A stretch of DNA of 64,000 bases from CAYTEH01 sp964436765. Its GTDB lineage: Bacteria > Patescibacteriota > Gracilibacteria > Peribacterales > Peribacteraceae. Position 1 is the stretch's first letter, and each line of letters opens with the position of its first letter. Shown here in pieces: positions 61,414 through 64,000 of the stretch. The notes under the pieces were generated by a model. It made no database searches, was not told the DNA's origin, and saw only the letters and a list, made by a program, of their open reading frames with translations. A program made the translations under genes and the position numbers. The stretch covers positions 1 to 64,000 of the forward strand of contig CAYTEH010000004.1 in NCBI GenBank assembly GCA_964436765.1, in the 5' to 3' direction.

Positions 61414-61788
61414 ATGACTGGCTCGCAGACGAAGCAATGTCCATATTGCGGCGAAGACGTTCACGCGGATGCCGTGAAGTGCAAGCACTGTCACGAGTAC
61501 TTCGATGCCGCGCTCAGGCAGGCACGTTCGGAGAAGCCGTGGAATCCAGGCATTGCCGCGCTTCTATCGTTCTTCATCCCAGGTGCAGGACAGATTTACA
61601 AAGGTGATGTCGTGAGAGGGCTTGTACTGTTCTTCCTCACCGCGCTCGGATACTTCGTGTTCGTCCTCCCTGGTATCGCGCTCCACATCTACGCCGTGTA
61701 CTCCGCATACTCCGCACCCGCGCCACGAGATCGGACAGAGCCGAATCAAAAGACTCGGAAGGCACAGAAACCTGGCACTGCCGCATAA
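61414..61788 (+). CDS. Zinc-ribbon TM2-domain membrane protein
   Basis: The start MTGSQTKQCPYCGEDVHADA opens a zinc ribbon (CPYC...CKHC), followed by a TM2 domain: NPGIAALLSFFIPGAGQIYK, a GD turn and a second helix (LVLFFLTALGYFVFVLPGIA). Length is 124 residues. Directly after the TAA the same frame continues for 26 codons as a third hydrophobic helix (61789-61869), suggesting truncation by a recent stop, or readthrough. Function of TM2 proteins in bacteria is unclear. Confidence 0.8.
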   Translation: MTGSQTKQCPYCGEDVHADAVKCKHCHEYFDAALRQARSEKPWNPGIAALLSFFIPGAGQIYKGDVVRGLVLFFLTALGYFVFVLPGIALHIYAVYSAYSAPAPRDRTEPNQKTRKAQKPGTAA

Positions 61789-61871
61789 AGGTACCTGTTA
61801 TTCGGACTACTCATAATCGTCGCTGTTTTCTTTGTTTTTATTCTCTACGCGGCGATTATTGATAAGTAAAC

Positions 61872-62042
61872 ATGACGCAGAAGTACGTCACAGCGAGTCC
61901 ATTTTTGTTTTGTGTGATTTGGCTCTTCTATGAGAAGAAGTCAGATGAGAGAAAATGGAAATGGAGGAATTACGGTATTTTCTGCACGTTACAGACTCAC
62001 ATGTATCACAACAAAGTTAACTCTTTGAGAATATTATTGTAA
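61872..62042 (+). CDS. Possible small membrane protein (56 aa)
   Basis: The frame begins MTQKYVTASPFLFCVIWLFY, a hydrophobic helix, followed by a basic/aromatic stretch (KSDERKWKWRNYG). It lies in AT-rich DNA of low coding bias, three bases after the in-frame end of the extended TM2 reading frame. It could be chance. Confidence 0.3.
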   Translation: MTQKYVTASPFLFCVIWLFYEKKSDERKWKWRNYGIFCTLQTHMYHNKVNSLRILL

Positions 62043-62141
62043 TGCACTCAATTTTCTAGCTCGAATAACAGGGTACTAGCAATAACCATTTTTCCTTTCT
62101 ACAATGAGCCTGCTTCGCGGCGACGCGCGGCGTTTTTGTAT

Positions 62142-62984
62142 ATGCAAACTTCTGATGCTCCTCAGATTGCGGCCAGTCAAAGTGTTACGTACAGGATTCA
62201 GTTCCGTAGCGTGAGATTCGGTACACGTCCTCGCTTTCAAACGCGTTGGACACCGTTGCTGTTCGCAACTATCGGAGTTCCAGCTTGGGTGGATACCGAG
62301 CAGGTTTGCGAAGTTCCGACAAAGTTTTTTGAATCGCACACTGAAGAACAATCAAACAAGGATGATTGCATACCTGATCTCATGCGTGATTTTCACGATT
62401 ATTTGGAAGAGATCGACGAGGACAGGGCACTCTGCGCGAAGCATGCGGAGACCGCTGCCATCCATGACATGGAAGGGCAGAACCTAGAGCTATACCGCAT
62501 GTTCAAAGCAACGGCGAACGCTGCCGAACACCTGAGAACGGGTGCGAAACATCTTCCCGACTGGGAAGAATCCCTGTTTGCGAAACACAATATCGAAGGA
62601 TGGGAGAAGCTGAGGCAGCAAGTAACCCAACGTATGGAGAAGCATGGAAAGCAACACGAAGTCCTGACAAAGGGAGTGGCATGGGAAGGCAGGCCCGTCC
62701 TGATTCATGCGTATAAGTTTGAGCCTGACCCGCGCATGAAAGTCGAACTCATTGTGCCACCGTATGGTGACCCGTCCCCCATGCTCCCGATACAAACACT
62801 AGCTGTGCTACTTCGTTGTCATGAATTTCTGCTCGCGCCGGGGATAGTTGCCGCCCTCCCCCCCTACGTGGGACACGACGTAAAATTCATGACCCTTTGG
62901 GAGTATCTCGAAGCCAAAATGCCCAAAGACGAGTATGCTATTTTCAGCCTCCCCACTTATCAAAATGTCGCGCCCAGTGCCTAG
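62142..62984 (+). CDS. Hypothetical protein (280 aa)
   Basis: The ATG at 62142 is preferred to a TTG two codons earlier. The protein is soluble: a basic beta-rich N-terminal ~60 residues, a long acidic helical middle (FHDYLEEIDEDRALCAKHAE, MFKATANAAEHLRTGAKHLP) and a mixed C-terminal part (VELIVPPYGDPSPMLPIQTL). No motif recognised. TACAAT near 62100 may be its -10 box. It sits between two recombinase genes, so it is probably cargo of a mobile region. Confidence 0.65.
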   Translation: MQTSDAPQIAASQSVTYRIQFRSVRFGTRPRFQTRWTPLLFATIGVPAWVDTEQVCEVPTKFFESHTEEQSNKDDCIPDLMRDFHDYLEEIDEDRALCAKHAETAAIHDMEGQNLELYRMFKATANAAEHLRTGAKHLPDWEESLFAKHNIEGWEKLRQQVTQRMEKHGKQHEVLTKGVAWEGRPVLIHAYKFEPDPRMKVELIVPPYGDPSPMLPIQTLAVLLRCHEFLLAPGIVAALPPYVGHDVKFMTLWEYLEAKMPKDEYAIFSLPTYQNVAPSA

Positions 62985-63067
62985 AGGTGGCACTCTGCCA
63001 CAGCGACTCGATTGTGGGGAGCCAGAGTGCCTCTTCTGGGCATAACGCCTGACCTATTGCTCCCCAC

Positions 63068-64000
63068 ATGTCGAAGAACTATTCATCAAAGGCCGTACTC
63101 CACGGAGACTGGGGACTGTACCGTCGTAAATCAACCGACGAAAAAGGGAAACAGATAAAGTCCTTAGAAGATCAAGAAAAAGAGGGTCGGACCCAGTTTG
63201 ATAAATTGTCTCCTGAGGAAAAAGTGGGAAGAAAACTGATTGAGTACCCGCAGGAAAGTAAAACTGCCTTTCATCCGAACAGACGAAAAATCTTTAGCGC
63301 GATGATCGAGGACATTCGACTGGAAAAATTGTATGGACTCATTGCCTCTGACTTTAGGCGCATCAGCCGTAACCCCGAAGAAACGGGAGAATTCGTACAA
63401 TTGATGAAGGATGGGAAACTAAAGTGTTTCGTTTCCTCTGTGAGAAACCGTTTGTACTGGTGGAATAATTCCGATGACATCGCAGCGTTGATGTTAGAAG
63501 GTGGAATCAGTTGCAAGGACAGTATGGACAAAGGGGATGTGATCGTGAGCCGCATGAAGGCGAGAGGGATTGAAGGGAAGCATCTGAGTCGAAAGCCTTT
63601 CGGGTTCAAGCGTCACATTATCCCGCACACCGATGGCTACTTTGAACGCATAACTATCGTAGATGAGGACCAGTTGCCGCACCTCAAAAAGATGTTCGAG
63701 ATGGCCGCTAGAGGCTGTTCCCTAGAAACCATCACTCAATGGGCATTCAAAAATGGTATCCGTGCGCGGCCTGCGAAAAATAACCGCAGTGGCATTCTGC
63801 ACAAGGCGACCATTGCGAAAATCCTCCACAATCCCTTCTACAAAGGCTACGCCCGTTACAAGGGTCAGGAGTACGCATGGGGAGAAGAGCATATTCCGAG
63901 AGTACTGATGCCGAATGGAGAACTGATTCCTCTGGACGAACCTCCCATATCTCCCGCGCTATGGAACCGCGTCCAACTAATGCTCGCATCACGGCGAACG
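63068..64000 (+). CDS. Large serine recombinase (3' end outside window)
   Basis: The frame is open from the ATG at 63068 to the edge (311 codons). The catalytic domain has GLYRRKSTDEKGKQIKSLED, where the Ser of RKST is the expected nucleophile and K-Q-x(3)-S-x-x-x-Q follows as in the family; ASDFRRISRN carries conserved Arg residues. The recombinase domain follows (SRKPFGFKRHIIP, ILHKATIAKILHNPFYKGYA). Such enzymes integrate phages or transposons. It marks the right part of the window as mobile DNA, though attachment sites are not identified. Confidence 0.9.
   Translation, partial: MSKNYSSKAVLHGDWGLYRRKSTDEKGKQIKSLEDQEKEGRTQFDKLSPEEKVGRKLIEYPQESKTAFHPNRRKIFSAMIEDIRLEKLYGLIASDFRRISRNPEETGEFVQLMKDGKLKCFVSSVRNRLYWWNNSDDIAALMLEGGISCKDSMDKGDVIVSRMKARGIEGKHLSRKPFGFKRHIIPHTDGYFERITIVDEDQLPHLKKMFEMAARGCSLETITQWAFKNGIRARPAKNNRSGILHKATIAKILHNPFYKGYARYKGQEYAWGEEHIPRVLMPNGELIPLDEPPISPALWNRVQLMLASRRT

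Overview
The window looks like a chromosomal scaffold from a Candidate Phyla Radiation bacterium, most probably of the Peregrinibacteria/Peribacteria type. This is inferred from architecture and not from a marker-gene tree. The evidence is high GC, short intergenic spaces, giant secreted proteins made of CGDG...CDDGN cysteine-rich repeats joined by poly-Ser linkers, a stand-alone CofE homologue, RNase Y, and many genes whose start codon lies 6-8 nt after a -10 box (leaderless mRNAs). There are two 100-N gaps. The one at 9810-9909 is spurious because both flanks carry the same 55 bp.

Layout. 1-14.8 kb: a tight minus-strand run of seven genes for exported proteins (virginiamycin-B-lyase-type propellers, LamG, Cys-rich repeats, eleven Ig-like repeats, and two small CC-motif proteins). 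15-18.6 kb: cofE, purN, a flavodoxin/ferredoxin-reductase-like protein and carA. 18.8-32.3 kb: a block of proteins with no recognised family, including four large consecutive minus-strand genes and a Gly/Tyr/Asn-rich protein; two of the proteins share an N-terminal WSxREARL motif. 32.5-45.5 kb: a lamin-tail/nuclease surface protein, rny, two exported proteins, mutY, an ABC exporter, tuf and rpsJ. 45.7-58.6 kb: rnc, nusB, a probable L32, two polytopic proteins each with three VirB2-like hairpins, an SLH protein, folP, glgP, a phosphohexomutase, an asparaginase-like gene, an apparent ~360-nt structured RNA, gmk and a DksA-type zinc finger. 58.6-64 kb: lower-GC accessory DNA with a CheD-like protein, a tyrosine recombinase, a TM2 protein, a hypothetical protein and a truncated large serine recombinase.

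The non-coding DNA is unusually rich in palindromes. Eight gene junctions carry inverted repeats built from locus-specific 5-8-nt words. Other palindrome families are dispersed between genes, and three housekeeping genes (purN, carA, mutY) carry in-frame insertions of repeat-derived sequence. The strongest candidates for undescribed biology are the RNA at 57034-57395, the microrepeat palindromes together with the in-gene insertions, the small CC-motif domain of the secreted operon, and the WSxREARL-linked block of large unknown proteins.
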